A stretch of DNA of 64,000 bases, taken from Thiothrix lacustris DSM 21227 (lineage in GTDB: Bacteria; Pseudomonadota; Gammaproteobacteria; Thiotrichales; Thiotrichaceae). The notes under the pieces are model-generated. The model ran no database searches. It had not been told where the DNA came from and saw nothing but the letters and a program-made list of their open reading frames with translations. This document shows positions 26,766 to 36,400 of the stretch, piece by piece (within the stretch, counting starts at the first letter, position 1; every line of letters starts with the position of its first letter). The DNA lies in NCBI RefSeq assembly GCF_000621325.1, contig NZ_JHYQ01000002.1, forward strand, positions 62,001-126,000, written 5' to 3'. The translations under genes and the position numbers were made by a program.

Positions 26766-28856
26766 GTGTTTCACAGTATCTACATAGCCGGGGCAGAACC
26801 CCGCAGCGGCAAGTCAATCATTGTGCTGGGCATGATGGAAATGCTCCGCGCCATGACGCCCAATGTTGGTTTCTTCCGCCCGGTCATTACTGAAAACAAC
26901 GGGCGCGACCCGCTGATTCACCTGATTTCCAAGCGTTATGGTTTGGACATGGAAGGCAGCGAACTCTACGGCGTGACGCTGGACGTTGCCCGTAAAATGA
27001 TCGCGGAAGGTCATCACGATGACTTGCTCAAGCTGATTCTCGCCAAATACCGCGCCGTGCAGGAAAAGATGGACATCGTGGTGTGCGCTGGAACCGATTT
27101 CACCGGGGCAAATACCGCGCTGGAGCTGGGATTCAATGCCAGACTTGCCAACCATTTTGGTTGCCTGTTTATGCCTGTCGTCAAAGGTCACGGGCGTACT
27201 GCGGGTGAAATTGCCGATGCGGTGCGGATGCTGGAAGAACATTTGGACGCGGGGCAGCATTGCGAGTTGCTAGCAGCTTTTGCCAACCGCGTGCCGCCCG
27301 ATCAGGTCGATGAGCTGTCGACCTTGCTGCAAGGTTCGCGCTTCCCGTTTTACGTACTGCCAGAAAAGAGTTCGCTGGGACGCCCGACCGTGGGTGAAAT
27401 TGCCCGCGCTCTGCATTTCACCTGTTTGTACGGCACGCCGCAGTCGATGAACCACGAAGTTTCCCGCTACAAAGTGGCGGCGATGCAGGTGCAGGATTTC
27501 CTCGACCATCTGGACAACTGTACCCTGATCATTACCCCCGGCGACCGTTCCGACATTATTTTGGGTACTTTGGCGGCGGATGCGTCCAGCAATTACCCGT
27601 TGATTTCCGGGTTGGTACTCACAGGTGGGCAACAACCCGCGCCACAGGTCAGCAAGCTGCTGGAAGGCATGAACCCTTTGCGCCTGCCTATCCTGTCTTC
27701 ACCGCTGGATACCTTCGAGACTGCGCTGAAAGTCAACGAAGTGGAAGGCAGTATTCTGCCTTCCGACGAACGCAAGATCGCGGTGGCGCTGGGCTTGATG
27801 GAATCCTGCGTGGATATGCACCAGTTGCGCCAGTTGATCATCCAGAACGTCGGGCAGCGCATGACCCCGCTGATGTTTGAATACGAGCTGATCCAGCGTG
27901 CCAAGTCGCAGCGCAAACACATTGTGTTGCCGGAAAGCAGTGACGAGCGCGTGTTACGCGCGGCTGAAATTCTTTCCTTGCGGGATGTGGTGCAAGTCAG
28001 TCTGTTGGGTGTTGAGGAAGACGTGCGCGCTAAAGCCTCGCATCTGGGGCTGAAATTGCGCCATGTGGACATTATTGACCCGCGCAAATCGCCGTGGCGG
28101 CAGGAATTCGCCGATGCTTATTACGAATTGCGCAAGCACAAGAACGTTTCCCCGGCTTTCGCTTGGGATACGATGGTGGATGTCAGTTATTTCGGCACGA
28201 TGATGGTACATCTGGGTTATGCCGATGGCATGGTATCCGGCGCGGCACATACCACCCAGCACACCATCCGCCCGGCGTTTGAAATCATCAAGACCAAGCC
28301 GGATTGCTCACTGGTGTCCAGCGTGTTCTTCATGTGTCTGGAAGACCGGGTGCTGGTGTACGGCGATTGCGCGGTCAACCCCAACCCGAATGCGGCGGAG
28401 TTGGCGGATATTGCCGTCACTTCGTCCGACACGGCGCGGATGTTTGGCATTGAACCACGTACCGCCATGCTTTCGTATTCCTCAGGTGAATCGGGCAAAG
28501 GCGATGACGTGGAAAAAGTGCGTACTGCCGTCAAACTTGCCCATGCCCGTTGCCCTGAGCTGAAACTCGATGGCCCAATCCAGTACGACGCAGCGGTGGA
28601 CGCCAGTATTGGCAACTCCAAAATGCCCGGTAGCGAAGTCGCAGGCAAAGCCACCGTATTCATTTTTCCTGACCTGAATACCGGCAATAACACTTATAAA
28701 GCGGTGCAACGTTCCGCCAACGCCGTCGCCATCGGCCCGGTTTTGCAAGGTTTGAACAAGCCGGTCAACGACCTCAGCCGAGGCTGCACGGTGACGGATA
28801 TTGTAAATACCGTGGTGATTACCGCGATTCAGGCGCAACAGGAGACCGCATCGTGA
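26766..28856 (+). CDS. pta: Phosphate acetyltransferase
   Basis: Interconverts acetyl-CoA and acetyl phosphate. 696 residues, long form: an N-terminal DRTGG/P-loop region (IAGAEPRSGKSIIVLGMMEML) and the C-terminal catalytic PTA domain (IVLPESSDERVLRAAEIL, SGAAHTTQHTIRPAFEII, SYSSGESGKGDDVEKV). The start is GTG at 26766 with AGGGGG upstream. Its stop overlaps the ackA start (GTGA), so the pair is translationally coupled. Confidence 0.97.
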   Translation: MFHSIYIAGAEPRSGKSIIVLGMMEMLRAMTPNVGFFRPVITENNGRDPLIHLISKRYGLDMEGSELYGVTLDVARKMIAEGHHDDLLKLILAKYRAVQEKMDIVVCAGTDFTGANTALELGFNARLANHFGCLFMPVVKGHGRTAGEIADAVRMLEEHLDAGQHCELLAAFANRVPPDQVDELSTLLQGSRFPFYVLPEKSSLGRPTVGEIARALHFTCLYGTPQSMNHEVSRYKVAAMQVQDFLDHLDNCTLIITPGDRSDIILGTLAADASSNYPLISGLVLTGGQQPAPQVSKLLEGMNPLRLPILSSPLDTFETALKVNEVEGSILPSDERKIAVALGLMESCVDMHQLRQLIIQNVGQRMTPLMFEYELIQRAKSQRKHIVLPESSDERVLRAAEILSLRDVVQVSLLGVEEDVRAKASHLGLKLRHVDIIDPRKSPWRQEFADAYYELRKHKNVSPAFAWDTMVDVSYFGTMMVHLGYADGMVSGAAHTTQHTIRPAFEIIKTKPDCSLVSSVFFMCLEDRVLVYGDCAVNPNPNAAELADIAVTSSDTARMFGIEPRTAMLSYSSGESGKGDDVEKVRTAVKLAHARCPELKLDGPIQYDAAVDASIGNSKMPGSEVAGKATVFIFPDLNTGNNTYKAVQRSANAVAIGPVLQGLNKPVNDLSRGCTVTDIVNTVVITAIQAQQETAS

Positions 28857-29989
28857 AAATACTGGTACTGAATGCAGGCAGCTCATCCATCAAATACCAA
28901 GTGTTCGGCATGGACGAGCAGCAAGTGTTGGCGGGTGGCTTGATCGACCGGATTGGTGAAGCCGGTGGTGAAATGGCCTCTCACCATGAGGCGCTGGAAC
29001 AAATTATTCAGCGTTTGCAAGCAGCAGGCATTGCCGGAATTGATGCGATTGGGCATCGCGTCGTACACGGCGGCGAACATTTCAAGCAACCGGCGCTGAT
29101 TGATGCGGCGGTGGTGGATACCATCCGGGCGATGATTCCGTTGGCTCCATTGCACAACCCGGCCAATCTGGAAGGTATCGAAGTGGCGCAACGCCTGTTT
29201 CCGGGCATTCCACAGGTGGCGGTGTTTGACACGGCGTTTCACCAGACCATGCCGCCAGTGGCGTTCCGCTATGCGCTGCCGGTCGAGCTGTACCAGCAAC
29301 ACAAGGTACGGCGTTACGGTTTTCACGGCACGTCACACCAGTACGTGGCGCAACAGGCGGCAGCGTATTTGCAACGTGATTTGGCCGATCTCAACCTGAT
29401 TACCCTGCATCTGGGGAATGGTTGCAGCGCGGCGGCGATTGCTGGGGGCAAGAGTATAGACACGTCGATGGGCATGACACCGCTGGAAGGGCTGGTGATG
29501 GGAACCCGCTGTGGTGACATTGACCCCGCGCTGCATTTCTACCTGCATCGCGAAACCGGGTTATCAGCCGATGATGTGGAAAGCCTGTTCAATAAAAAAA
29601 GTGGCCTGAAAGGGCTGTGTGGCGTCGGCGACATGCGCGAAGTGCAGGCACTGGCCGATAGCGGGGATACCGATGCGCAACTGGCGGAAGCCATGTTTGC
29701 CTACCGCGTGAAAAAATACGTCGGCGCGTATATCGCCGTGTTGGGGCGCATAGATGCCGTAGTATTCACCGGCGGCATTGGCGAACATTCGGCGCGAATC
29801 CGGGCGCAAGTGTGCGCGAATTTGCAGGTATTTGGTGTACACCCTGACCTTGACAGAAATACGGCTCACACCGCAGGCATTCTGGCATTCCAGCAGGAAG
29901 CTGCTACCCTCAAGCTTTTGGTGATTCCCACCAATGAGGAGCTTGAAATTGCCCGCAGCACTGCCCGAGAGTTATTACGCCGGTCTTGA
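28853..29989 (+). CDS. ackA: Acetate kinase
   Basis: Makes ATP and acetate from acetyl phosphate. 378 residues starting (GTG) MKILVLNAGSSSIKYQVF, with catalytic-region motifs YGFHGTSHQYVA, LITLHLGNGCSAAAI and FTGGIGEHSARIR. Somewhat shorter than E. coli AckA (400). The downstream FGGY kinase begins within its last 56 nt, so the three genes pta-ackA-kinase are one unit. Confidence 0.97.
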   Translation: MKILVLNAGSSSIKYQVFGMDEQQVLAGGLIDRIGEAGGEMASHHEALEQIIQRLQAAGIAGIDAIGHRVVHGGEHFKQPALIDAAVVDTIRAMIPLAPLHNPANLEGIEVAQRLFPGIPQVAVFDTAFHQTMPPVAFRYALPVELYQQHKVRRYGFHGTSHQYVAQQAAAYLQRDLADLNLITLHLGNGCSAAAIAGGKSIDTSMGMTPLEGLVMGTRCGDIDPALHFYLHRETGLSADDVESLFNKKSGLKGLCGVGDMREVQALADSGDTDAQLAEAMFAYRVKKYVGAYIAVLGRIDAVVFTGGIGEHSARIRAQVCANLQVFGVHPDLDRNTAHTAGILAFQQEAATLKLLVIPTNEELEIARSTARELLRRS

Positions 29990-31226
29990 TTTAGGCACAT
30001 CTGGTTGCCGCTTGATTGTTATTGATGGCAATCAGGCGGTGCAAGCCGAAGCGCGGGTTATTTACCCTGAAGAACCCTCACCCCCAGCCCCTCTCCCAGA
30101 GGTAGAGGGGGGGAAGATTGATCTGTGGTGGGCTGCGGTACAACAGATGTTGGGAGAACTGCCTGCCGCTATCCGCTCAAATCTGCAAGGTATCGCCGTG
30201 GATGGCACATCCGGCACGATTTTGCTGACGGATGCGGCTGGCAACCCGACGACACCCGCCCTGATGTACAACGATGCGCGTGCGCTGGAACAGGCGCGGC
30301 GCATTGCAGCCATTGCCCCCAGAGAAAGCGGTGCGCACGGTGCGACCAGCAGCCTCGCCAAATTGCTGTGGCTCTTGGAGCATTACCCCGACCAACCCCA
30401 CGCTCACGCTTTGCATCAGGCCGACTGGATTGCGGGCAAGCTGGCAGGGCAATTTGGTTTCAGCGATGAAAATAATTGCTTGAAGCTGGGGTATGACCCG
30501 GTGCGGCGTGCATGGCCGGAATGGGTGAAGGGGCTGGTTCCTGAGCGCTTGTTGCCGAAAGTGTATGTGCCGGGCGAGAAGATTGGGGCGGGGATCTGTC
30601 GCGCTGGAACCACTGACAGTATTGCGGCTTTCATCGCCACGGGTGCAAGCGCGTTGGGCGATGCGGTGACGTCGCTGGGCAGTACCATTGCGCTCAAAAT
30701 TATCAGTGACAAGCCCATATTTGCCCCTGAATTCGGTATTTACAGCCATCGTTTGGGGGATAAGTGGTTGGCGGGGGGCGCATCCAATAGCGGTGGGGCA
30801 GTGCTGTTACAGCATTTTTCGCGGGCGGCGTTGGAGCGTTTGACGCCGCTGCTCACACCGGAAACCCCCACTGGGCTGGATTATTACCCGTTGATGAAGC
30901 CGGGGGAACGCTTTCCCCATGCTGATCCGCAATTGCAGCCTCGGCTAACGCCACGCCCGGCAGACGATGTGCCATTTCTGCAAGCCATGCTGGAAGGCAT
31001 GAGCCGGATTGAGCGGGAAGGCTGGCAGCGCCTGCATGAGCTTGGAGCACCTTACCCGCAAACGCTGCGTACTGTCGGTGGCGGTAGCCGCAATCCGGCG
31101 TGGATGCAGATGCGGGCAAGGCTGATTGGTGCGCCGTTGCTGGCTTCACGGCATGATGAGGCCGCGTTTGGGGCAGCGTTGTTGGCTCTGGAAGAGAGCG
31201 TATGCAATACGCCCCTACTAGTTTAG
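29934..31226 (+). CDS. FGGY-family carbohydrate kinase (xylulokinase-like)
   Basis: A 430-residue sugar kinase fold: N-terminal phosphate loop GLDLGTSGCRLIVID, GIAVDGTSGTILL, DARALEQAR, and C-terminal TVGGGSRNPAWMQMRA with ALGAALLA-type ending (FGAALLALEE). Closest in flavour to D-ribulokinase/xylulokinase; substrate not certain. Near residues 45-58 an in-frame Pro/Glu/Gly segment is encoded by a REP-like repeat. The ATG at 29934 lies inside ackA without a clear ribosome site; TTG at 29949 after AGGAG is an alternative. Its stop overlaps the convergent VWA-like gene by 9 bp. Confidence 0.8.
   Translation: MRSLKLPAALPESYYAGLDLGTSGCRLIVIDGNQAVQAEARVIYPEEPSPPAPLPEVEGGKIDLWWAAVQQMLGELPAAIRSNLQGIAVDGTSGTILLTDAAGNPTTPALMYNDARALEQARRIAAIAPRESGAHGATSSLAKLLWLLEHYPDQPHAHALHQADWIAGKLAGQFGFSDENNCLKLGYDPVRRAWPEWVKGLVPERLLPKVYVPGEKIGAGICRAGTTDSIAAFIATGASALGDAVTSLGSTIALKIISDKPIFAPEFGIYSHRLGDKWLAGGASNSGGAVLLQHFSRAALERLTPLLTPETPTGLDYYPLMKPGERFPHADPQLQPRLTPRPADDVPFLQAMLEGMSRIEREGWQRLHELGAPYPQTLRTVGGGSRNPAWMQMRARLIGAPLLASRHDEAAFGAALLALEESVCNTPLLV
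30074..30113 (+). repeat. REP-like palindromic repeat inside a coding sequence
   Basis: CCCTCACCCCCAGCC followed by CCCCTCT (30088-30094), a 9-base loop and AGAGGGG (30104-30110). The CCCTCACCCC-CCCTCTCCC-GAGGGG pattern is common as a dispersed intergenic repeat in proteobacteria. Here it adds about 12 codons in frame. Only one copy is present in the window. Confidence 0.55.
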
Positions 31227-32606
31227 TTGTACTCTTGTGCCCCACGGTACGGGGGACTTGCCTTTTACCAACCAGATGACCGGGAAGTTCGGCGGTGCTT
31301 TGGGGAAATAGCCTTGCGCATCGGTGAAATACACCAAAATATCCGGCTGCTGGTCTTGGGCATTTACCCACTCGAATACCGGGCGGAAATCGGTGGAACC
31401 ACCGCCGGGCATGGCTTGTGGCAGGGTGGCTTCTTCCCACGGCTCAAAACGGCGCGGGAAACCTTCCACCACTTCGGAATCGCAGGCGAGTAGGGTGACA
31501 GCCGCGCGGACTTGCCCTTTGATGGCGTTGATTTCTGACAGGCAGTCTTGCAATTCCTTGTCGTTGACTGAGCCGCTCACGTCCAGCGCGACGACTGCGT
31601 TAATCTGGTAGCTTTTCAGGCTGGGGAAAATCGCCGGGTCGCCACGCCGTGAGCTGGGGCGGGCATAGCTGTAATCATCGCGAGCCACGGCGGTCATGTA
31701 GTGCGCCAGCAAGGTGCGCCACGGTAAGCGCGGTTGCAGCAGTTCTTCCACCAGGCGTTTCATGACGCCGCTGAGTTTTCCGGCTTGCTGGGCTTGTTGT
31801 GCTGCCCCGGCAAGGCGTTGTTGCCATTGCACACTGAGGTCTTCGGCTTCTTGCTGGTTCAGTGGCGGCGGGGGGGCTTCGCCGCCTTCGGATTGTTCAT
31901 CGCGTTCTTGTTGTCGCCCGCCGCTGTCATTATCGGTTTCGGTGGGAGCGGCAGATTGTCCCGCGCCTGCGTCGCCGGGTTCTGGTTCGGAAGGCTCCGG
32001 CTCGGTTGGTTCAGCCTCGTCACCGGGTTCTGGTTCGGATTCCTGTGGTTGGTCATCCTTGTTGTTGGGTGTGGAAGTTTCCTGTTTGTCGCGGTTATTC
32101 AGCGGGTTGTCACTGGTATCGCGCCCGCCTTCGGAGGGATTGTCTTCCTTGTCATACAGGTGCTGATCCATCGTTTCGGTCATGTCGTTGTCGTCGAGGA
32201 GCGGGTAAATCTCCTCGGCGGTCATGCCGACGTATTCTTTCATCATGATCATGCCCGGCGGTGGTTTCAGGCCGTCAGCAATCAGGATGGGGTTGATGGC
32301 GTAATCGCAAGCCAAGTCCCAGCGGTGTTTGACGCGGTGGGCACGGCGGGCAAAATGCGACAGGGCGCAATGAAGGGCTTCGTGGGCGAGCACGAACTGG
32401 GCTTCTTCGGTGCGCAATTCTTGAATGTATTCGGGGTTGTAATAAAACTTGCGGGCATCCGTGCCCGTGGTCGGGCACCATGCCGGGTTGGCGATCTGCA
32501 AGGGCAGGCGCAACACCAATGCACCCAGAAAGGGTTTGTCGAGGATCAGCTTGGTGCGGGCAGCCACCAGTTTGTCTTCAATGGCTTTGATGTCGAGGTC
32601 TGGCAT
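31218..32606 (-). CDS. VWA-like domain protein / predicted metallopeptidase (DUF2201)
   Basis: A 462-residue protein of the family COG3864. N-terminal putative metallopeptidase domain with zinc motif HEALH (75-79, FVLAHEALHCALSH), a middle acidic low-complexity linker rich in Glu, Pro, Ser and Asp (about 165-255), and a C-terminal VWA-like domain with MIDAS-type DVSGSVND and FTDAQGYFP. Usually paired with a MoxR-type AAA+ ATPase, which is not next to it here. Tail-to-tail overlap with the FGGY kinase. Confidence 0.85.
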   Translation of the reverse strand: MPDLDIKAIEDKLVAARTKLILDKPFLGALVLRLPLQIANPAWCPTTGTDARKFYYNPEYIQELRTEEAQFVLAHEALHCALSHFARRAHRVKHRWDLACDYAINPILIADGLKPPPGMIMMKEYVGMTAEEIYPLLDDNDMTETMDQHLYDKEDNPSEGGRDTSDNPLNNRDKQETSTPNNKDDQPQESEPEPGDEAEPTEPEPSEPEPGDAGAGQSAAPTETDNDSGGRQQERDEQSEGGEAPPPPLNQQEAEDLSVQWQQRLAGAAQQAQQAGKLSGVMKRLVEELLQPRLPWRTLLAHYMTAVARDDYSYARPSSRRGDPAIFPSLKSYQINAVVALDVSGSVNDKELQDCLSEINAIKGQVRAAVTLLACDSEVVEGFPRRFEPWEEATLPQAMPGGGSTDFRPVFEWVNAQDQQPDILVYFTDAQGYFPKAPPNFPVIWLVKGKSPVPWGTRVQLN

Positions 32607-32719
32607 GATGAACAGCTTTTCATGGGAAAAACCTGATGGTAGAGGGCAGCGGGCTATGGTGCAAATTGGCGTACAATCTCGCCGCGCAACTTCAACCGCG
32701 CTGTGGCAAAATACCCACT

Positions 32720-34552
32720 ATGCAAACTGACTTGCCCCCATTCGACCCCAAAGATTTCCTGAAGACCGTCCCGCACAAGCCGGGCGTGTACCGTATGCTG
32801 AGTAAAGACGGCAAAATTCTCTATGTCGGCAAGGCTAAAGACCTGAAAAATCGGCTATCGAGCTATTTTCGGGGGACACCGACCCATTCGCGCATCTTTG
32901 CGATGGTCAAGCAAATCTGCAATGTCGAAATCGCTATCACCAACACTGAGGCCGAAGCCTTGTTGCTGGAAAGCAACTTGATCAAGCAGCATTCACCACG
33001 CTACAACATTTTGCTGAAAGACGGCAAAGGCTACCCCTACATCCATGTCACGGCGGGGGAATTTCCGCGTATCGAATTTTACCGAGGGTCACGCAAGCAG
33101 CCGGGTCAGTATTTCGGCCCTTACCCCAGCGTCGGGGCGGTGCGCCAGACCATGCATTTGATGAAAAAGCTGTTCAAGGCGCGGCAATGCGAAGACAGTT
33201 ATTTCGCCAACCGTTCGCGCCCTTGTCTGGAATACCAGATCAAGCGTTGCAGCGGCCCTTGCGTGGGTTTGATTGAGAAACAGGATTATGATCAAAGCAT
33301 CCGCCATGCCGTGCAATTTTTGCAAGGTCGTACCCAAGAGGCGATTGATGAACTGGTGCAAAAAATGGGCAGTGCTGCCGACACCCTGAATTTCGAGAAG
33401 GCGGCGGAATACCGCGATCTGATTGAGAGTTTGCGGCATATTTCCCAGCAGCAATACGTCAGTGGCAGTAACGGCAATGTCGATGTGGTGGCGATTTGCG
33501 TCGGTTCTGGATTGGCCTGCGTGCAGGTGTTTACGGTGCGCAATGGCAATAATCTCGGCAACCGGAACTTCTTCCCTAAGCTGCCAGACGAAGAAGTGAG
33601 CACCCCGGACATTCTTGGCTCATTTTTGGCGCAATATTATTTGAACCATGATGTGCCGGGGGAGATTCTGGTATCGGAAACACCCGATGAGCCAGAAGTG
33701 TTGGCAGACATGCTTACCCTGAAACAGGGGCGTAAGGTGGTGATCCGTCAGCCGCAGCGTGGTGAACGCAGTAAATGGGTGGAACTCGCCCAGCGTAATG
33801 CCGAGCAAGCTTTGCAAATGCAGGTACTGTCTCGCGCTGGCGTTCAGCAACGCATGTTTGCCTTGCAGGAAGCATTGTCGTTGGATGGTTTGCCCGCCCG
33901 TATGGAGTGTTTCGACATCAGTCACACGATGGGTGAGGCAACGGTTGCTTCTTGTGTAGTATTTGATCTGAATGGCCCGGTAAAAGCCGAATATCGGCGG
34001 TATAATATCGACGGTATCCAGCCCGGTGATGATTACGCCGCGATGCATCAAGCCCTGACGCGGCGATTTCGTCGTGCTATTGAGCAAGAGGGGAAGCGCC
34101 CTGATATTCTGTTTATCGACGGTGGCAAAGGTCAGGTGACGCAAGCGTTGGATGTGTTGCATGAATTACAAGTGCTTGGTGTCAACGTTATCGGTGTGGC
34201 GAAAGGTGAGGGGCGCAAGCCGGGGCTGGAAACATTGATCATCGAACAGGGCACTGGGCGTTTGGCTTTGCCGGAACATTCCGCCGCTTTGCATTTGATC
34301 CAGCAAATCCGTGATGAGGCGCACCGTTTCGCGATTACCGGGCATCGCGCCCGCCGCCAGAAAGCGCGTACCCAATCGCCACTGGAACAGATTGAGGGTT
34401 TGGGTGCGAAGCGGCGGCAAGTATTACTGCAACAGTTTGGCGGCTTGAAAGCGATTGAACGCGCGAGTGTGGAAGAGTTGGCGAAAGTGCCTAGTGTGAG
34501 CCAGGCTTTGGCTCGCAAGATTTATGATTTCTTTAATGGAGATGAGAGTTGA
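32720..34552 (+). CDS. uvrC: Excinuclease ABC subunit C
   Basis: Makes both incisions in nucleotide excision repair. 610 residues, as in E. coli. GIY-YIG domain (GVYRMLSKDGKILYVGKAK), UvrB-binding UVR motif (LNFEKAAEYRDLI), the RNase H-like C-terminal endonuclease (FDISHTMGEATVASCVVF, LFIDGGKGQVTQA) and tandem HhH (LEQIEGLGAKRRQVLLQQFG). The start at 32720 begins the conserved N-terminus; the frame upstream is not family-like. pgsA follows after 1 bp, the classic uvrC-pgsA order. Confidence 0.97.
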   Translation: MQTDLPPFDPKDFLKTVPHKPGVYRMLSKDGKILYVGKAKDLKNRLSSYFRGTPTHSRIFAMVKQICNVEIAITNTEAEALLLESNLIKQHSPRYNILLKDGKGYPYIHVTAGEFPRIEFYRGSRKQPGQYFGPYPSVGAVRQTMHLMKKLFKARQCEDSYFANRSRPCLEYQIKRCSGPCVGLIEKQDYDQSIRHAVQFLQGRTQEAIDELVQKMGSAADTLNFEKAAEYRDLIESLRHISQQQYVSGSNGNVDVVAICVGSGLACVQVFTVRNGNNLGNRNFFPKLPDEEVSTPDILGSFLAQYYLNHDVPGEILVSETPDEPEVLADMLTLKQGRKVVIRQPQRGERSKWVELAQRNAEQALQMQVLSRAGVQQRMFALQEALSLDGLPARMECFDISHTMGEATVASCVVFDLNGPVKAEYRRYNIDGIQPGDDYAAMHQALTRRFRRAIEQEGKRPDILFIDGGKGQVTQALDVLHELQVLGVNVIGVAKGEGRKPGLETLIIEQGTGRLALPEHSAALHLIQQIRDEAHRFAITGHRARRQKARTQSPLEQIEGLGAKRRQVLLQQFGGLKAIERASVEELAKVPSVSQALARKIYDFFNGDES

Positions 34553-34553
34553 T

Positions 34554-35102
34554 ATGATTTTCAACCTGCCAGTGTTGCTGACATGGCTGCGGATTGCGTT
34601 TATTCCGCTGTTGGTGTTTCTGTTTTATCTGGATCGCCCTTGGGCTCCACTGGCGGCTGCAACCTTGTTTGGGATTGCGGGGATAACCGATTGGGCGGAT
34701 GGTTATCTGGCGCGATTATGGCAACAGGAATCGCGTTTCGGCGCATTCCTTGACCCGGTGGCGGATAAGCTGATCGTGGCGGTTGCGCTGATTTTGTTGG
34801 TGGAGCGTGAAGCCAATATCTGGATTACCTTGGCGACAGCCATCATTATTGGGCGTGAAATCGTGATTTCGGCATTGCGGGAATGGATGGCGGAATCCGG
34901 CAATCGTTCCAAAGTGGCGGTGGCGTTTATTGGTAAGCTGAAAACGACTGCGCAAATTATCGCTCTGATTTTCTTGCTCTATAACCAGACCTTGTTGGGT
35001 ATTTTTCCGTTGCGGGAATGGGGTATGGTGGCGTTGGCGATTGCGACGGTACTGACCATCTGGTCGATGGTGCAGTACCTCCGCAGTGCTTTTAAAGCCT
35101 AG
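34554..35102 (+). CDS. pgsA: CDP-diacylglycerol-glycerol-3-phosphate 3-phosphatidyltransferase
   Basis: First committed step of phosphatidylglycerol synthesis. 182 residues, equal to E. coli PgsA, with the CDP-alcohol phosphotransferase motif D49-G50-x2-A53-R54-x8-G63-x3-D67-x3-D71 fully present. ATG at 34554 (MIFNLPVLLTWLRI) matches the family N-terminus and follows GAGAG; upstream ATGs inside uvrC are less likely. Confidence 0.96.
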   Translation: MIFNLPVLLTWLRIAFIPLLVFLFYLDRPWAPLAAATLFGIAGITDWADGYLARLWQQESRFGAFLDPVADKLIVAVALILLVEREANIWITLATAIIIGREIVISALREWMAESGNRSKVAVAFIGKLKTTAQIIALIFLLYNQTLLGIFPLREWGMVALAIATVLTIWSMVQYLRSAFKA

Positions 35103-35105
35103 GCG

Positions 35106-36374
35106 TTAAAGACTGTCTTGGTAAGCCTTGAGTTGTTCCCACTCTTCATAGGCTGCCATCGCAGCTTGTCTCGGCCAGCTTGAAGTGTCGTGCTTGCTGA
35201 ATTGTTCATCTTCTACAATCAGTAATGCCTGAAGTTTCTGCGGAGAAGTTTCAGCCAGTTGTGTGTAGGTATTAATACCTGCCCGGTGCAGTATCGCGGC
35301 AAATGTTGGGCCAATGCCAACCAGCTTTTGTAGGTCGTCTTGTTTGCTCGATAGGTTGCTGGCGAGTTTTTCAGTAAGTTCCTTGGCGCTAGTGGCAAGT
35401 GCTGCTAAGGTGGCACCGCCCTTACTTAGGGTGTCAGAAGAGCTTAGGCTGTTACCTTTAGCAGTGATGCCGTTGCCAATTTCTTTAGCTTTGTTTAGCC
35501 ATTCGTGGGTGGCTGGTGTGGCTTTTTCAGTCAAGTGTTCTACGCTGTCTTTGGCTTTATGCATCCACTCATTGGCCGTCGGGGTGACTTTTTCGGTGAG
35601 ATGACCCACGCTGTCTTTGGCTTTGTTTAGCCATTCGTGAGTGGTTGGCGTGGCTTTTTCGGTCAGGTGTTCCACGCTGTCTTTGGCTTTGTGCAGCCAG
35701 TCGTTGAACAGGTTGCTGCTTGCGCTGGCGCTTGGTTGGAGTTCCATATCTGGCGGGTCGATAATGGGTTTGTGTGGGTCAATATCAATTGGCATGGTGG
35801 GTATTTCCATTTCAGTTTCCAGTTCTGTATCCAGTTCGCTATCGTGAGGGTCGACGATGGGTTTGTGTGGATCGATTGCTGCCAGCAATGGGTCAATGGT
35901 TGGTAATTCAATGCTGTTTGATGGCGAAATATACGGCGATTCTACGGGTGGATTTTCCATTGATAGGAGTGGTGCTTCTAGCATCTGTTGGGTATCGCCC
36001 TCGGGTGGGTCGATAATGGGTTTGTGTGGATCGATGTTAGCCAGTAATAGGTCGAGAGGAGGCAGCGTAGATGCGTCCGGCATTGTTACCTCTGGTGTAT
36101 CAATGTTTAGGTGATTATTTGGGTTGTTCGGTGCGTCCAGTCTATGTTGGACTTTGACTTTAGGCACATACACTTCGGGTATGATAGGTTGTGGTAAATC
36201 CAGATTGAGATGGCGAAATTTATTGGCTGTTGTTACTTTGCGAGTTCGACAGCACCACCCCATTTGGCGTAGTAACCAGCATAGCAGTATGCCCATGAAA
36301 AATGTTAGCAGTAACAGGATGATGATTTCTCCTGTTGCCATGCTAATGGTGTAGGGGGCAGTCGCGGTATCCAT
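35106..36374 (-). CDS. Membrane-anchored helix-hairpin-helix protein with repeats
   Basis: A 422-residue protein of unknown function. One N-terminal helix (about 14-38, LLLLTFFMGILLCWLLRQMG); a middle region with three IDPHKPI(I/V)DP repeats; four 22-residue units of the type EWLNKAKDSVGHLTEKVTPTAN, predicted long amphipathic helix; and a C-terminal HhH domain (LQKLVGIGPTFAAILHRAGI, TYTQLAETSP) of the kind seen in RNA/DNA- or protein-binding DUF4332-like modules. It is a paralogue of the gene at 36459 at both ends. AAGGAA precedes the ATG. Last gene of the OmpA operon, behind a double hairpin. Confidence 0.8.
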   Translation of the reverse strand: MDTATAPYTISMATGEIIILLLLTFFMGILLCWLLRQMGWCCRTRKVTTANKFRHLNLDLPQPIIPEVYVPKVKVQHRLDAPNNPNNHLNIDTPEVTMPDASTLPPLDLLLANIDPHKPIIDPPEGDTQQMLEAPLLSMENPPVESPYISPSNSIELPTIDPLLAAIDPHKPIVDPHDSELDTELETEMEIPTMPIDIDPHKPIIDPPDMELQPSASASSNLFNDWLHKAKDSVEHLTEKATPTTHEWLNKAKDSVGHLTEKVTPTANEWMHKAKDSVEHLTEKATPATHEWLNKAKEIGNGITAKGNSLSSSDTLSKGGATLAALATSAKELTEKLASNLSSKQDDLQKLVGIGPTFAAILHRAGINTYTQLAETSPQKLQALLIVEDEQFSKHDTSSWPRQAAMAAYEEWEQLKAYQDSL

Positions 36375-36400
36375 GATCGTTATTCCTTCTTCGCTTATGG

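Noticed and set aside
31734-32636. 300-codon frame on the + strand opposite the VWA-like gene
   Set aside because: Arises from the acidic repeat-rich linker and conserved domain of the − strand gene; no independent start signals.
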